Positions 20,207-30,210 of a stretch of DNA of 41,731 nt are shown piece by piece. The notes beneath the pieces are model-generated. The model made no database searches. It was given only the letters and a program-made list of their open reading frames with translations, and was not told the DNA's origin. Position numbers and translations under genes: made by a program. Numbering within the stretch: the stretch's first letter is position 1; the number at the start of each line of letters is the position of its first letter. Origin of the DNA: a bacterium (lineage in GTDB: Bacteria; Patescibacteriota; Minisyncoccia; Phycocordibacterales; UBA9973); contig JAKBMK010000017.1 in NCBI GenBank assembly GCA_021831595.1, positions 1 through 41,731 on the forward strand, in the 5' to 3' direction.

Positions 20207-22869
20207 ACGCTGGTGGTCTCAATGGAATGGAAATAACAACTGTTGGTAATATTGCAAAAGATTTTCAAGGTTATGGTAATGTTGGTTACAATTCTATTAA
20301 TTCTTACATGCCTCTTGAAATAGCTGCTGTCGATGATATTCGTTTTGTCACCTCTGGCCAAAACAGAATAAATATAAACTCAAGTGGGAACTTAGGTATT
20401 GGAACAACATCGCCTACAGCATATTTAAATATAAAAGCTGGTTCTGCTACAGCCGGCACTGCGCCACTTAAATTTACTGCTGGTACAAACCTTGGGACAA
20501 CTGAAGCCGGTGCTGTAGAATTTGATGGTGCTCACTTATATTTTACTGCTACAAATGGAGGAACTAGATATCAGCTTGATCAACAGAGTGCGGGATCTCT
20601 TACTCTCACCACTACTGGCTCAAGTGGAGCGGCGACACTGGTCGGTTCTACTTTGAATATACCTCAGTATACAGCAGGTACGGGGCTTTCAAGTACTGCG
20701 GACTTTAATACTTTAGGTGGAACAAGCGCAGGACTTAATCTAGTCGCAGGCGCTAAATGGAATACATTCTTGGGTTATGAAGCAGGTAAAGGAGGAGTTG
20801 TCTCCAATACGGTGAACTACAATACAGCGGTTGGATTTGATTCTCTAGCTGCAATTACATCAGGTTCTCTAAACTCTTCGCTTGGTAGTAATTCTCTCCT
20901 CTCCAACACTTCTGGATCTTTAAATACGGCTGTTGGGTCTGATTCATTACGTTTAAACACGACAGGAACAGACAATACAGGAGTTGGATATCAATCTCTC
21001 AATAATAACACTACTGGTTCTGGGAATACCTCGATAGGTAGAAGCTCTTTAGGTTCTAATACAACAGGTGCTTCTAACTTCGCTGGAGGGTGGTCTTCAT
21101 TATCATTTAACACAATAGGATCTTATAATGTGTCTTTGGGTTATCAAGCTCTCGAATACAACAATGCTGGGTCGAGGATTACAGCAGTTGGCTATAATGC
21201 AATGTTTTATGCGAATAATTCAACCACAGCATTTGATAGTTATAATGTCGCTGTTGGATATGAAGCCCTTAAAGGATCTACCATTTCTACAAATAATACA
21301 GGTAATTATAACTCTGTTCTTGGTAGTCAGTCTTTGTTTAGTAATTCTTCTGGTTTTAATAGTACAGCTGTAGGGTGGCAAGCTCTTTATAGTAATACTA
21401 CAGGTGGAAACAACGTAGCTCTCGGTTCAAATTCTCTAAATTCTAACACTTCCGGGGGATATAATACTTCTCTAGGAGTTGAAGCTTTATTTGAAAATCT
21501 TACAACAAGTAATAATACAGCAGTTGGCTGGAGAGCTGGTCGCTATTATTCAAGCACTCCAGTTGCAAACCAGGCTTCAAGTAATTCAGTTTATTTAGGT
21601 TATGACACTAGAGCTTTATCTGCAAGTGATACTAATGAAATAGTTATAGGAGCAAGTACTGTTGGTAATGGTAGTAATACTACGACTATCGGTACTGGCA
21701 ATGTCTTGTATGTCGGAGGGGCAAGTGTTGTCGGCAAAGTGGCTCGTTTTACTAGTAGTACAGGATATTGTGATATCAGTCCTCTTACGACTTCACTTTC
21801 CTGTTCTTCGGATATAAATTTAAAGAAGAATATCACAACACTAGAAGATAACAAAGAATTTGCTCTACAGACAGTTCCCGATTTAACAGGGAAGTCCACT
21901 CTAGAAAAAATTAGTTACCTAACTCCTGTTCAATATAATTGGAGGAATAATGAAAATGATGGAGATCCTAAACATATTGGTTTTATAGCTCAAGAAATGG
22001 AGCAAATTTTTCCTGACTTGGTATCCACAGATCCTAAAACTGGTCTCAAATCCATAAGCTATGCCAGTATTACTCCTTACCTTGCGAAGGGAATACAAGA
22101 AATGAATTTACAGATAAAAGATTTACAATCTTTAGATACTACCAAGCCAATTACTCTAGGAAGTTTAATTAAAAATTTCTTAGCGGACATTGGAAATGGA
22201 TTGGAGAGAATATTTGTGAGAGAGGTTGATACTAAGAATCTCTGTGTATCAGATGACACTGGTTCTAAAACCTGTCTCTCGAAAGTACAACTCGATGAGC
22301 TTTTAGCAAAAGCAGGAGGGTCTCCAAATAATCAGAATAATTTAAACATACCACAAGTTAACTCTCCCGCATTAACTGCCGATCAACAGTTAGAAAAAGT
22401 AAAATCAGATATAGAAGCACTAAAAGAAGGGGATTATACCGTGGCTAGCTGGGGATTATTTGTAAAAGCTAAGGAGCTTGCTGTTGCCTTGGCTGAAACA
22501 AATGACACAGAGAAAATGCTCAAGATAACAGCATTAAATGATACGATAAAGGTGTTGGTTCCAAAAGAAAAAACAATAACTCCCATAACACCATCAACAC
22601 CATCAATACCAACAACACCACTGCCACCACTATCAACAACAACACCGGCTACTACCGTAGGTGCAGTACCAGTGGATTTGTCAGCATATAAAGAAGTATT
22701 AAATAAAGTAGTAGCTACAGCTTATACGAACGAAAGTTGGAAAGTCTATCAGACTGTTGTAGCATCCAATCTTATGACAGATAAAAATACACAAAGTGAA
22801 ATAGATAAAGCTGTTAGTGATATATTAGCAGCGCAAGGAAGTTTAGTAAAAAAAGAACTGACTCCGTAA
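20203..22869 (+). CDS. Main part of surface protein: 'GNLGIGTTSP' module, YadA-head/Hep-Hag-like repeats, C-terminal endosialidase-type chaperone (peptidase S74-like) domain
   Basis: Repeats 'NTAVGSDSLRLNTTGTDNTGVGYQSLNNNTTGSGNTSIG'; 'SDINLKKNITTLED...YNWRNNENDGDPKHIGFIAQEMEQIFPDLV'. Confidence 0.85.
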   Translation: MNAGGLNGMEITTVGNIAKDFQGYGNVGYNSINSYMPLEIAAVDDIRFVTSGQNRININSSGNLGIGTTSPTAYLNIKAGSATAGTAPLKFTAGTNLGTTEAGAVEFDGAHLYFTATNGGTRYQLDQQSAGSLTLTTTGSSGAATLVGSTLNIPQYTAGTGLSSTADFNTLGGTSAGLNLVAGAKWNTFLGYEAGKGGVVSNTVNYNTAVGFDSLAAITSGSLNSSLGSNSLLSNTSGSLNTAVGSDSLRLNTTGTDNTGVGYQSLNNNTTGSGNTSIGRSSLGSNTTGASNFAGGWSSLSFNTIGSYNVSLGYQALEYNNAGSRITAVGYNAMFYANNSTTAFDSYNVAVGYEALKGSTISTNNTGNYNSVLGSQSLFSNSSGFNSTAVGWQALYSNTTGGNNVALGSNSLNSNTSGGYNTSLGVEALFENLTTSNNTAVGWRAGRYYSSTPVANQASSNSVYLGYDTRALSASDTNEIVIGASTVGNGSNTTTIGTGNVLYVGGASVVGKVARFTSSTGYCDISPLTTSLSCSSDINLKKNITTLEDNKEFALQTVPDLTGKSTLEKISYLTPVQYNWRNNENDGDPKHIGFIAQEMEQIFPDLVSTDPKTGLKSISYASITPYLAKGIQEMNLQIKDLQSLDTTKPITLGSLIKNFLADIGNGLERIFVREVDTKNLCVSDDTGSKTCLSKVQLDELLAKAGGSPNNQNNLNIPQVNSPALTADQQLEKVKSDIEALKEGDYTVASWGLFVKAKELAVALAETNDTEKMLKITALNDTIKVLVPKEKTITPITPSTPSIPTTPLPPLSTTTPATTVGAVPVDLSAYKEVLNKVVATAYTNESWKVYQTVVASNLMTDKNTQSEIDKAVSDILAAQGSLVKKELTP

Positions 22870-22881
22870 TTTATAAATCAA

Positions 22882-24741
22882 ATGGTATTATTGAATAATT
22901 TTTTTAAATATATTCTCATTCTGACTTTAGTAGTTAGTAGCTTTATAGTTTCCGCCTCCGAGACTGACGGTACTATTAGTAATACATATTTTAACGCTCT
23001 TCTTTGTAGAAATGATAATTGTTCAATCACTACAAAGATAAATTTTAAGACAACACTTGGTAATGCTATCCATATCACAGATACTGCTATCACAGGAGAT
23101 GCTTGGTCGGAAACGATGGGCTGGATAAGGTTTAACCCTGGTGGTGGTTTTGGTGGTGTCATTAATAACAGTAGCGGTGTTGTTTCTGGATATGCTTGGG
23201 GAGATGTCGCTGGTTGGATTAATTTTAAACCTACCCAAGGGGGAGTCACTATCAATAGTACAGGACAATTTGCAGGGTGGGCATGGTCCGAGAATTATGG
23301 TTGGATTAGATTTGACTGTAATGTAGCGAACGCTTGTGTGCAGACTGACTGGCGTCCACTTAGTGCTCGTACTTCTTCTCCTTCTCCTACTCCTACTCCT
23401 ATACACACAGGGACTGGAACTGTTACAAAACCCCCAGCTCCTCCAGTGGCTCCTCCTGTCGTACCACCCGTTACCCCTCCTATAGTCTACCCAGAACCAC
23501 CAGTGGAACCAGTTCCTCCTCCTACTCCAGAACCGGTAATTCAACCGAAAGAGCCTACTACAGAGCCGACCCTACCTCCTCCTGCAGTAGAACCGACAAG
23601 CCCTCCTACTATAGCACCTAAAATTCCTATACCAACATATTCTGCTCCTGGTGCTTCAACTACTACTAGATTTGCCGTAACACAAGTCACAGCGGAGCAA
23701 ATATTTACAGATGTTAAAGAAAGTTTTAAAAATACCGTTGAAGTTGGTAAAAAAGCCGAAAAAGAAATTAAAAGGATTATCGAAACACCAGAAGGGAACG
23801 CAACTTCAAAAGTTATTACGACTACAGGAGCTATCTCTGGAGTAGCGGTAAGTGCAACAACTGTTCTCTTTGCTAACCCACTTTCTTTTGGAGAATTATT
23901 CTTAATACCATTTAGATTATGGAGTTTGCTTCTTGCGGCTCTCGGGATAAAGAAACGTAATCGTCCATGGGGGACAGTATATGATAGTATTACCAAGCAG
24001 CCTCTTGATCCAGCTTATGTCATATTGCAAGATTTAAATGGTAATGAAGTCGCTTCTTCTATTACAGACCTTGATGGAAGATATGGATTTCTAGTGCCTG
24101 CTGGTCAGTATAGAATGATAGCCAAGAAGACTAACTATAGTTTCCCCTCAACAGGATTAGCTGGTAAATCAAAAGATGAATTATATTCTGAATTATATTT
24201 TAATGAAGTTATCAATGTAGAAGAAGGCGGAGTTATCTCTCGGAATATACCTATGGACCCACTCAAGTTTGACTGGAATGAATTTGCAAAGAGAGATAAA
24301 AATATAATGAGGTTCTTCAACAAACGAGATCTTTGGATTGCTCGCGTATCAAATATTTTATTTATTTTAGGATTTATTATTACCGTTATCGCGGTTATTG
24401 CTTCACCTGTATTTTATAATATTCTAATTCTAGTAGTTTATTTGATTTTACTTGTGTTGAAGAGAACAGTTTTAAAGCCTAGAGCCTATGGTTATATAAA
24501 TAGTAAAGAAACTAATAATCCATTATCTTTTGCTATTATGCGTGTATTTTATGCAGGAAGTGATAATGAAGTGATCCATAAGGTTACCGACAAAACGGGA
24601 AAGTACTACTGTCTGGTTCCTAATGGTAAATATTACACTAAAATAGAGAGTAAAAATAATGATCAAAGTTATACGTTAGTTCATACTTCAGAACCAATAG
24701 AAGTCAAGAATGGATATATTGGTGAGAAGTTTGAGATTTAA
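22882..24741 (+). CDS. Surface protein with GxAWSxxxGWIRF repeats, Pro-rich linker, TM segments and carboxypeptidase-regulatory-like domains
   Basis: Signal peptide; 'GDAWSETMGWIRFNPGGG','GYAWGDVAGWINFKP','GWAWSENYGWIRFDC'; 'AYVILQDLNGNEVASSITDLDGRYGFLVPAGQYRM'. Confidence 0.8.
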   Translation: MVLLNNFFKYILILTLVVSSFIVSASETDGTISNTYFNALLCRNDNCSITTKINFKTTLGNAIHITDTAITGDAWSETMGWIRFNPGGGFGGVINNSSGVVSGYAWGDVAGWINFKPTQGGVTINSTGQFAGWAWSENYGWIRFDCNVANACVQTDWRPLSARTSSPSPTPTPIHTGTGTVTKPPAPPVAPPVVPPVTPPIVYPEPPVEPVPPPTPEPVIQPKEPTTEPTLPPPAVEPTSPPTIAPKIPIPTYSAPGASTTTRFAVTQVTAEQIFTDVKESFKNTVEVGKKAEKEIKRIIETPEGNATSKVITTTGAISGVAVSATTVLFANPLSFGELFLIPFRLWSLLLAALGIKKRNRPWGTVYDSITKQPLDPAYVILQDLNGNEVASSITDLDGRYGFLVPAGQYRMIAKKTNYSFPSTGLAGKSKDELYSELYFNEVINVEEGGVISRNIPMDPLKFDWNEFAKRDKNIMRFFNKRDLWIARVSNILFILGFIITVIAVIASPVFYNILILVVYLILLVLKRTVLKPRAYGYINSKETNNPLSFAIMRVFYAGSDNEVIHKVTDKTGKYYCLVPNGKYYTKIESKNNDQSYTLVHTSEPIEVKNGYIGEKFEI

Positions 24742-24774
24742 GAAAGGGGCCGGGGCGAAAGCCCCGGCCCCTTC
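24742..24774 (+). terminator. Very GC-rich intrinsic terminator
   Basis: GGGGCCGGGGC-GAAA-GCCCCGGCCCC, 11-bp stem. Confidence 0.85.
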
Positions 24775-24848
24775 TCCACCCCTTGCTTTTTTAATGGCTT
24801 TATAGTAAAGTGTTTGAACTAGTCTGCTTCAGACTATTTTTCAATAAT

Positions 24849-25274
24849 ATGCCTACAATCAACCAATTAGTTCGCAAGAACCGTAAGTCAATAAAGAGAA
24901 AGTCTAAAGCTGTAGCACTCGCACGCGGTTTTAACTCAATTAAGAACAAGCCTGTTTATTACCCAGCACCATTTAAACGTGGAGTCTGTACAAAAGTTTC
25001 AACAACTACACCAAAGAAGCCGAACTCAGCTCTCAGAAAGATTGCTCGCGTCCGTCTTACAAACGGTATGGAAGTGACCGCTTATATTCCAGGAGAAGGG
25101 CACAATTTACAAGAACACTCTGTAGTTATGATTCGTGGAGGACGTGTGAAGGACTTGATCGGAGTACGTTACCACATTGTCCGTGGACGTCTCGATACTA
25201 CCGGAGTAGAGAAGCGTCGCCAATCCAGAAGTCTCTATGGTACAAAGACACCTAAGACAGCAGTTAAAAAGTAA
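24849..25274 (+). CDS. rpsL: 30S ribosomal protein S12
   Basis: [14 protein letters not shown]...[62 protein letters not shown]. Confidence 0.98.
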   Translation: MPTINQLVRKNRKSIKRKSKAVALARGFNSIKNKPVYYPAPFKRGVCTKVSTTTPKKPNSALRKIARVRLTNGMEVTAYIPGEGHNLQEHSVVMIRGGRVKDLIGVRYHIVRGRLDTTGVEKRRQSRSLYGTKTPKTAVKK

Positions 25275-25310
25275 TTACGAATTAATAATTACGAATTAAA
25301 AATTAAAAAA

Positions 25311-25781
25311 ATGCGTAGAAAAATAAAAAACAGAAATATAGTAGCTCCAGATATAATGTATAACTCTCAAAAGTTAGGCAAGTTTATCAACAACATAATG
25401 CTTAATGGCAAGAAGGAAACAGCTCGCAAGTCAGTCTACAAAGCTTTTGAAATAATAAAAGAGAAGACTGGTAACCCAAATCCACTTGAAGTTTTCGATA
25501 CAGCATTAAAGAATGCAGGTCCTACTGTGGAAGTTCGTTCACGTCGTATCGGTGGTGCCAACTACCAAGTCCCTCGTGAAGTTCGCCCTGAGAGACGTCT
25601 TGCCTTAGCAATGCGCTGGATTATCGATGCAGCCCGCAGTAAAAAAGGAGCTCCTATTCACGAAAAGCTTGCTGAAGAACTTATTCTTGCTTCAAAGAAC
25701 GAAGGCTCTGCTATCAAGAAGCGCGACGATACACACAAAATGGCAGAAAGTAACAAAGCATTTGCCCACTTCGCTTGGTAG
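25311..25781 (+). CDS. rpsG: 30S ribosomal protein S7
   Basis: 'NPLEVFDTALKNAGPTVEVRSRRIGGANYQVPREVRPERRLALAMRWI'. Confidence 0.98.
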   Translation: MRRKIKNRNIVAPDIMYNSQKLGKFINNIMLNGKKETARKSVYKAFEIIKEKTGNPNPLEVFDTALKNAGPTVEVRSRRIGGANYQVPREVRPERRLALAMRWIIDAARSKKGAPIHEKLAEELILASKNEGSAIKKRDDTHKMAESNKAFAHFAW

Positions 25782-25801
25782 TATAAAATATAAACAACCC
25801 T

Positions 25802-25830
25802 AAAACTCCCCGCAAGGGGAGTTTTCCTAT
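25802..25830 (+). terminator. Intrinsic terminator after rpsG
   Basis: AAAACTCCCC-GCAA-GGGGAGTTTT. Confidence 0.85.
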
Positions 25831-25850
25831 ATTTTATAAATATTTATTTT

Positions 25851-25885
25851 TTACTAGCTCAACGCTATCGCGCTGGAGAGGTAAA
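25851..25885. repeat. Short interspersed hairpin repeat, copy 1
   Basis: TTACTAGCTCAACGCTATCGCGCTGGAGAGGTAAA. Confidence 0.8.
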
Positions 25886-25902
25886 GGTGATATAATATGA
25901 TT

Positions 25903-26403
25903 ATGAGTGCCGAGAGGTTAATTTTAGAATATTTACTTGAGATTAAAAATAAGCCTGCTATTAGACATGCGGGAGTTCGTTTAGGATTTTTGAGGTTGCC
26001 AGATTTTAAATATTATAAATATCAGACACTTGCAAATAGATGCTCGATTCTAAAAAATAGTGGATACATAAAAGAAATTAATGGAACATATTTTATTACA
26101 TATAAAGGGGAGGAATATTTGTCTCGAAAAGAAAAAATGGTTTTCAAAAAGTTTGAAGCGAATAAAACAAACAAAGACCCTAAGGACTTACTTCTATTAT
26201 ATGATGTACCAGAAGACAAAAAGGCACATAGAGATTGGCTAAGAAGAGAACTGATAAATTTTAATTATATTATGATACAAAGAAGTGTCTGGGTAGGGCC
26301 TTCTCCATTGCCGAAAGAATTTACAGAGTATTTAAAAAGTATTGGTCTTAAGGATTCAATAAAAACTTTTAAACTTGAAAAAGGATTTACTACAACAAAA
26401 TAA
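25903..26403 (+). CDS. PaaX-like protein: winged helix plus Cas2-like ferredoxin-fold domain
   Basis: 'DLLLLYDVPEDKKAHRDWLRRELINFNYIMIQRSVWVGPSPLPKEFTEYL' resembles the PaaX central Cas2-like domain; preceded by HTH-like region. Confidence 0.68.
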   Translation: MSAERLILEYLLEIKNKPAIRHAGVRLGFLRLPDFKYYKYQTLANRCSILKNSGYIKEINGTYFITYKGEEYLSRKEKMVFKKFEANKTNKDPKDLLLLYDVPEDKKAHRDWLRRELINFNYIMIQRSVWVGPSPLPKEFTEYLKSIGLKDSIKTFKLEKGFTTTK

Positions 26404-26405
26404 AC

Positions 26406-26442
26406 TTTACCAACTCAACGCTATCGCGTCAGAGAGGTAAAA
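26406..26442. repeat. Short interspersed hairpin repeat, copy 2
   Basis: TTTACCAACTCAACGCTATCGCGTCAGAGAGGTAAAATGA. Confidence 0.8.
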
Positions 26443-26519
26443 TGATTTTTCTTGACAAAACCCAAATAAGAGTAATTTTAAGGTAAATAACTTGAAATAT
26501 TAATTTAATTTTAAATATT

Positions 26520-26825
26520 ATGGAAATAAATTCTTCGCATGGGGAAAGCACTTTAGTTGCGCATCTTTCAAAAAAAGACCTTGAGTTTTTTAGGAAAAAT
26601 CCTTTTGGAAATGTTGCCACAAAACCAAACAACAAGGGGGTTAGGATTATATTTTCTTTAGGGAAAGAAATTTCATCTTCTATTAAAGGAAGTATAGTAT
26701 CCTTGATTGCAACTAAAGAAAGTTTAAATTATTTGTCAAAAGGAGGAGATGATATCTTTTTTGCAATAATTTCCAAAAATACCTTCAACATACTTGCGAT
26801 TGAGGTTTATCTTGAGATGAGTTAA
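26520..26825 (+). CDS. Hypothetical protein, 101 aa
   Basis: Complete ORF preceded by a TTGACA -35-like box at 26452; no family recognised. Confidence 0.6.
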   Translation: MEINSSHGESTLVAHLSKKDLEFFRKNPFGNVATKPNNKGVRIIFSLGKEISSSIKGSIVSLIATKESLNYLSKGGDDIFFAIISKNTFNILAIEVYLEMS

Positions 26826-26859
26826 TTATAAAAAATTTTAATTAATAATTTTAAATTTT

Positions 26860-27069
26860 ATGGAAAAGAATGATTGTGGAGCTTGCGGGACACCGAAGAG
26901 AGTAAACCATTTTGGAAAACTTGATTGCCCTCACTGTTATCCAGAAAACTTTTTTTGTTTTACTACAGTAAAATCTGAAGTAAAAATAAAAAATTCTGGA
27001 GACATTATTGATAATCCAATTTTCCAAGGTCAGGGGATAGAAACTTTGGCAGAACCTGAAGAGGCTTAA
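26860..27069 (+). CDS. Small putative zinc-ribbon protein, 69 aa
   Basis: MEKNDCGACGTPKRVNHFGKLDCPHCYPE, two CxxC pairs. Confidence 0.65.
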   Translation: MEKNDCGACGTPKRVNHFGKLDCPHCYPENFFCFTTVKSEVKIKNSGDIIDNPIFQGQGIETLAEPEEA

Positions 27070-27086
27070 TGCCTGAAAATTTTTAT

Positions 27087-27118
27087 AAAAGGATGTTAAA
27101 AGCATCCTTTTATTTTTT
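27087..27118 (+). terminator. Intrinsic terminator
   Basis: AAAAGGATG-ttaaaag-CATCCTTTTATTTTTT. Confidence 0.85.
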
Positions 27119-27152
27119 ACCACCTCAACGCTATCGCGCTGGAGAGGTAAAG
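27115..27152. repeat. Short interspersed hairpin repeat, copy 3
   Basis: TTTTACCACCTCAACGCTATCGCGCTGGAGAGGTAAAGATGA. Confidence 0.8.
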
Positions 27153-27192
27153 ATGATTGGTATAATTTATACATATTGAAGGATAGTTTTAG

Positions 27193-27300
27193 TTGCAAAA
27201 AAGGGGGAAATATTGTATATTTGGGGGACAAAAGACTTCAGTGTCTACCCGCTTGAAAGCGAGGTGAACCTGTTTAAAAACAGGTAATTTTATTTTTAGC
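27193..27300 (+). promoter_or_regulatory. fusA promoter and structured 5' leader
   Basis: TTGCAA (27193-27198), 17-nt spacer, TATATT (27216-27221); leader with hairpins AGAC/GTCT, CGCTtgaaAGCG and ACCTGTTtaaaAACAGGT + AATTTTATTTTT. Confidence 0.6.
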
Positions 27301-27315
27301 AATTAATTTATATAT

Positions 27316-29469
27316 ATGGAAAGAGATTATCCACTAGAGAAAGTAAGAAATATTGGTATTATTGCTCACATCGACGCAGGTAAAACTACGACGACAGAGC
27401 GCGTGCTTTTTTATACAGGTGTGTCACATAAAATAGGGGAAGTTCACGACGGGGAGACGACCACTGACTGGATGGAGCAAGAAAGAGAGCGTGGAATCAC
27501 TATTACTTCTGCGGCTGTTACTTGTTTCTGGACACCTACTTATGCTGCTATCACTGATAAATCAAAGAAGCATCGTTTCAATATTATCGACACCCCAGGG
27601 CACATCGACTTCACAGTGGAAGTAAAACGTTCACTTCGCGTGCTTGACGGAGCAGTTGTTGTATTCGACGGAGTGGCAGGAGTGGAGCCTCAGTCTGAGA
27701 CAAACTGGCGTTATGCTGACGAAGCAAGTGTCCCTCGTATTTGTTTTATAAACAAGCTTGACCGTACAGGTGCATCTTTCGAACACTCATACTCCACAAT
27801 TCTTGATCGTCTTACAAAGAAAGCTGTACGTATGCAAATTCCTATTGGTCTTGAAGATCACCATGAAGGAGTTGTGGATCTTCTAAAGATGAAGGCCTAC
27901 TACTTTGAAGGAGAAATGGGTAACAAAGTTATCGAAAAGGACTTAAGTTCTTTGCCTGAAAACATGAAAGCTGATGCAGAAAAGTATCATGCAGAACTCA
28001 TAGAAAAAATAGTCGAGCAAGATGATGCCGTAATGAATGATTATCTAGAAGGAAAAGTTCCTGACATTGATACTTTGAAAAAGTTGATGAGAAAAGGAGT
28101 TATCGCCAATGAAATTTTCCCAGTCTTTGCCGGCTCAGCTCTCAAGAATAAAGGAGTCCAGCTTGTACTTGATGCTGTTGTGGACTATCTTCCTTCACCC
28201 ACAGATATTCCTGCTATTGAAGGAGTCAACCCTGATACAGAAGAAAAAGACGTTCGTCACGCAAGTGACAGTGAGCCATTTGCCGCTCTTGCTTTCAAAG
28301 TTGCGACCGACCCATTCGTCGGGCAAATTATTTTCTTCCGTGTTTACTCAGGAACTTTAGCGGCTGGAAGTTATGTTTACAATCCTCGCACTAGGAACAA
28401 AGAGCGAATCGGACGCATACTTCGTATGCACGCCAACGACCGTGAAGAAGTGAAGAAAGTTTATGCCGGAGAAATCGCCGCCGCTGTCGGCCTTAAAGAC
28501 ACTATCACATCAGATACACTTTGTGATGAAGAAAAGCCAATCGAGCTTTACCGTATTATCTTCCCAGAACCAGTTATTCAGCTACGTGTTGAACCAAAGA
28601 CAAAAGCAGACCAAGAGAAGATGGGTATGGCGCTTAATCGTCTTGCTCAAGAGGATCCTACATTTAAAGTTTCTACAGATCCAGAGACCAATGAGACGAT
28701 CATTGCTGGAATGGGGGAGCTTCACCTTGAGATTATCGTCGACCGTATGAAGCGCGAATTCTCCGTCGAAACCAACGTTGGTAAGCCTCAAGTAGCATAT
28801 CGCGAAACTATTACAAGTACCGCTGAGATGGAAGGTAAATACATCAAGCAGTCAGGAGGCCGTGGTAACTATGGTCACGTCCGTATTCGTATCAAGCCTA
28901 TGGATCAAAATGTTGATATAGATGACTTGCCAAAGAATGTGAAGAGAGAAAAAGGATTTGAATTCATCAACACTATTAAAGGAGGATCAATCCCACAAGA
29001 ATACATTCCTGCTTGTGAAAAAGGATTCAAAGAAGGGCTCGACCGTGGAGTCTTGGCTGGATTCAAACTTGAGAATGTTTCTGTTGAACTTTACGATGGA
29101 TCATTCCACGAAGTAGACTCGAACGAAATGGCCTTCAAGATTGCCGCAAGTATGGCGATTCAAGATGCATGTAAAATTGCCAAACCAGTTATCCTAGAGC
29201 CAATGATGAAAGTAGAAGTTGTAACTCCAGATAAATTCATGGGAGATGTCACAGGATCACTATCATCAAAACGTGGAATCATCGAAGGTATGGAAGCACG
29301 TGGTATGAATCAAGCCGTCAAAGCTGTCGTGCCTCTTTCTGAAATGTTCGGATACATGACGAGCCTTCGCTCTATGACAGAAGGACGTGCAGGGTTCACA
29401 ATGGAATTCCTCCGCTATGATATCGTGCCTAATAGTGTGGCAACCTCAATTATTGAATCACGAAAATAA
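27316..29469 (+). CDS. fusA: Translation elongation factor G
   Basis: '[24 protein letters not shown]', '[22 protein letters not shown]', '[38 protein letters not shown]'. Confidence 0.98.
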   Translation: MERDYPLEKVRNIGIIAHIDAGKTTTTERVLFYTGVSHKIGEVHDGETTTDWMEQERERGITITSAAVTCFWTPTYAAITDKSKKHRFNIIDTPGHIDFTVEVKRSLRVLDGAVVVFDGVAGVEPQSETNWRYADEASVPRICFINKLDRTGASFEHSYSTILDRLTKKAVRMQIPIGLEDHHEGVVDLLKMKAYYFEGEMGNKVIEKDLSSLPENMKADAEKYHAELIEKIVEQDDAVMNDYLEGKVPDIDTLKKLMRKGVIANEIFPVFAGSALKNKGVQLVLDAVVDYLPSPTDIPAIEGVNPDTEEKDVRHASDSEPFAALAFKVATDPFVGQIIFFRVYSGTLAAGSYVYNPRTRNKERIGRILRMHANDREEVKKVYAGEIAAAVGLKDTITSDTLCDEEKPIELYRIIFPEPVIQLRVEPKTKADQEKMGMALNRLAQEDPTFKVSTDPETNETIIAGMGELHLEIIVDRMKREFSVETNVGKPQVAYRETITSTAEMEGKYIKQSGGRGNYGHVRIRIKPMDQNVDIDDLPKNVKREKGFEFINTIKGGSIPQEYIPACEKGFKEGLDRGVLAGFKLENVSVELYDGSFHEVDSNEMAFKIAASMAIQDACKIAKPVILEPMMKVEVVTPDKFMGDVTGSLSSKRGIIEGMEARGMNQAVKAVVPLSEMFGYMTSLRSMTEGRAGFTMEFLRYDIVPNSVATSIIESRK

Positions 29470-29481
29470 TTTACACACATC

Positions 29482-29502
29482 TTATCCACAGACTTCTCCA
29501 CA
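29482..29502 (+). promoter_or_regulatory. Tandem DnaA-box-like pair, 12-nt phasing
   Basis: TTATCCACA (29482-29490) gac TTCTCCACA (29494-29502). Confidence 0.5.
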
Positions 29503-29557
29503 CATAACTATTGCTTATAATTTTACTATCTGTGATAATAAAATTACAAATAAATTT

Positions 29558-30196
29558 ATGAATAAAAAAATTCTTAGAAAAGTTTTTGCAATAGTTTTGA
29601 TGCTTGTGATAATGTTTCAGATTTATCTATTTGCTGAGCCAGTAGTGGCAGTTAGTGCGACCAACAATGTCGTAGTCACTCTTACTGTAGACTCGGGTAT
29701 TACAATTTCAGCCGGGGCTAATGCCACCATGGCTCCCAATATTGGTGTTGCAGCGGATAGCTCGATCGGAAGTTCCTCTTGGGTAGTGAAGACAAATAAT
29801 ACTGCCGGGTACACTCTTGCCGTAAAAGCTTCAGCTTCACCCGCTCTTGTAAGTGGGACAAATTCTTTTGCAGATTATACAGAAGCAGTCACTGGAACTC
29901 CAGAAGTTTGGACTGTCGCGGCAGGAACAAAAAAGTTTGGATATTCAGCTTATGGAGCAGATACTCCGACTGCTACATGGGGAGCAGCAGCTTCTTGTGG
30001 GACAGCCGGTGTCCCTTCTGGAACTCAGAACTATGTTGGTTTTAAAACAACCGATAAGATTATTGCCCAGAAAGCGACAGTTACTCCTACGACTGGTGTT
30101 ACGACCAATATATGTTTTGCGGCGCAACAAAATGCTATCTATGCAGCATCTGGTGTGTATACTGCTACGATAACAGCTACAGCAACGACACTTTAA
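29558..30196 (+). CDS. Secreted surface protein, paralogous in C-terminal region to 31194-31976
   Basis: Signal peptide from MNKKILRKVFAIVLML; 'SSWVVKTNNTAGYTLAVKASASPAL...NSFADY'. Start moved from 29387 (inside fusA) to 29558. Confidence 0.75.
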   Translation: MNKKILRKVFAIVLMLVIMFQIYLFAEPVVAVSATNNVVVTLTVDSGITISAGANATMAPNIGVAADSSIGSSSWVVKTNNTAGYTLAVKASASPALVSGTNSFADYTEAVTGTPEVWTVAAGTKKFGYSAYGADTPTATWGAAASCGTAGVPSGTQNYVGFKTTDKIIAQKATVTPTTGVTTNICFAAQQNAIYAASGVYTATITATATTL

Positions 30197-30210
30197 TCCC
30201 TTAATCCTAA

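Noticed and set aside
23023-23544. 173-aa minus-strand ORF rich in R/W/S
   Set aside because: Antisense to repetitive and Pro-rich surface-protein sequence; no start context or family
25897-26403. CRISPR-Cas Cas2 call for the PaaX-like ORF
   Set aside because: Has an N-terminal winged-helix region and no Cas1, array or other Cas genes nearby; PaaX-type is more likely
29387-29557. N-terminal extension of the 269-aa surface ORF
   Set aside because: Overlaps fusA and lacks signal-peptide character; ATG at 29558 begins a proper signal peptide
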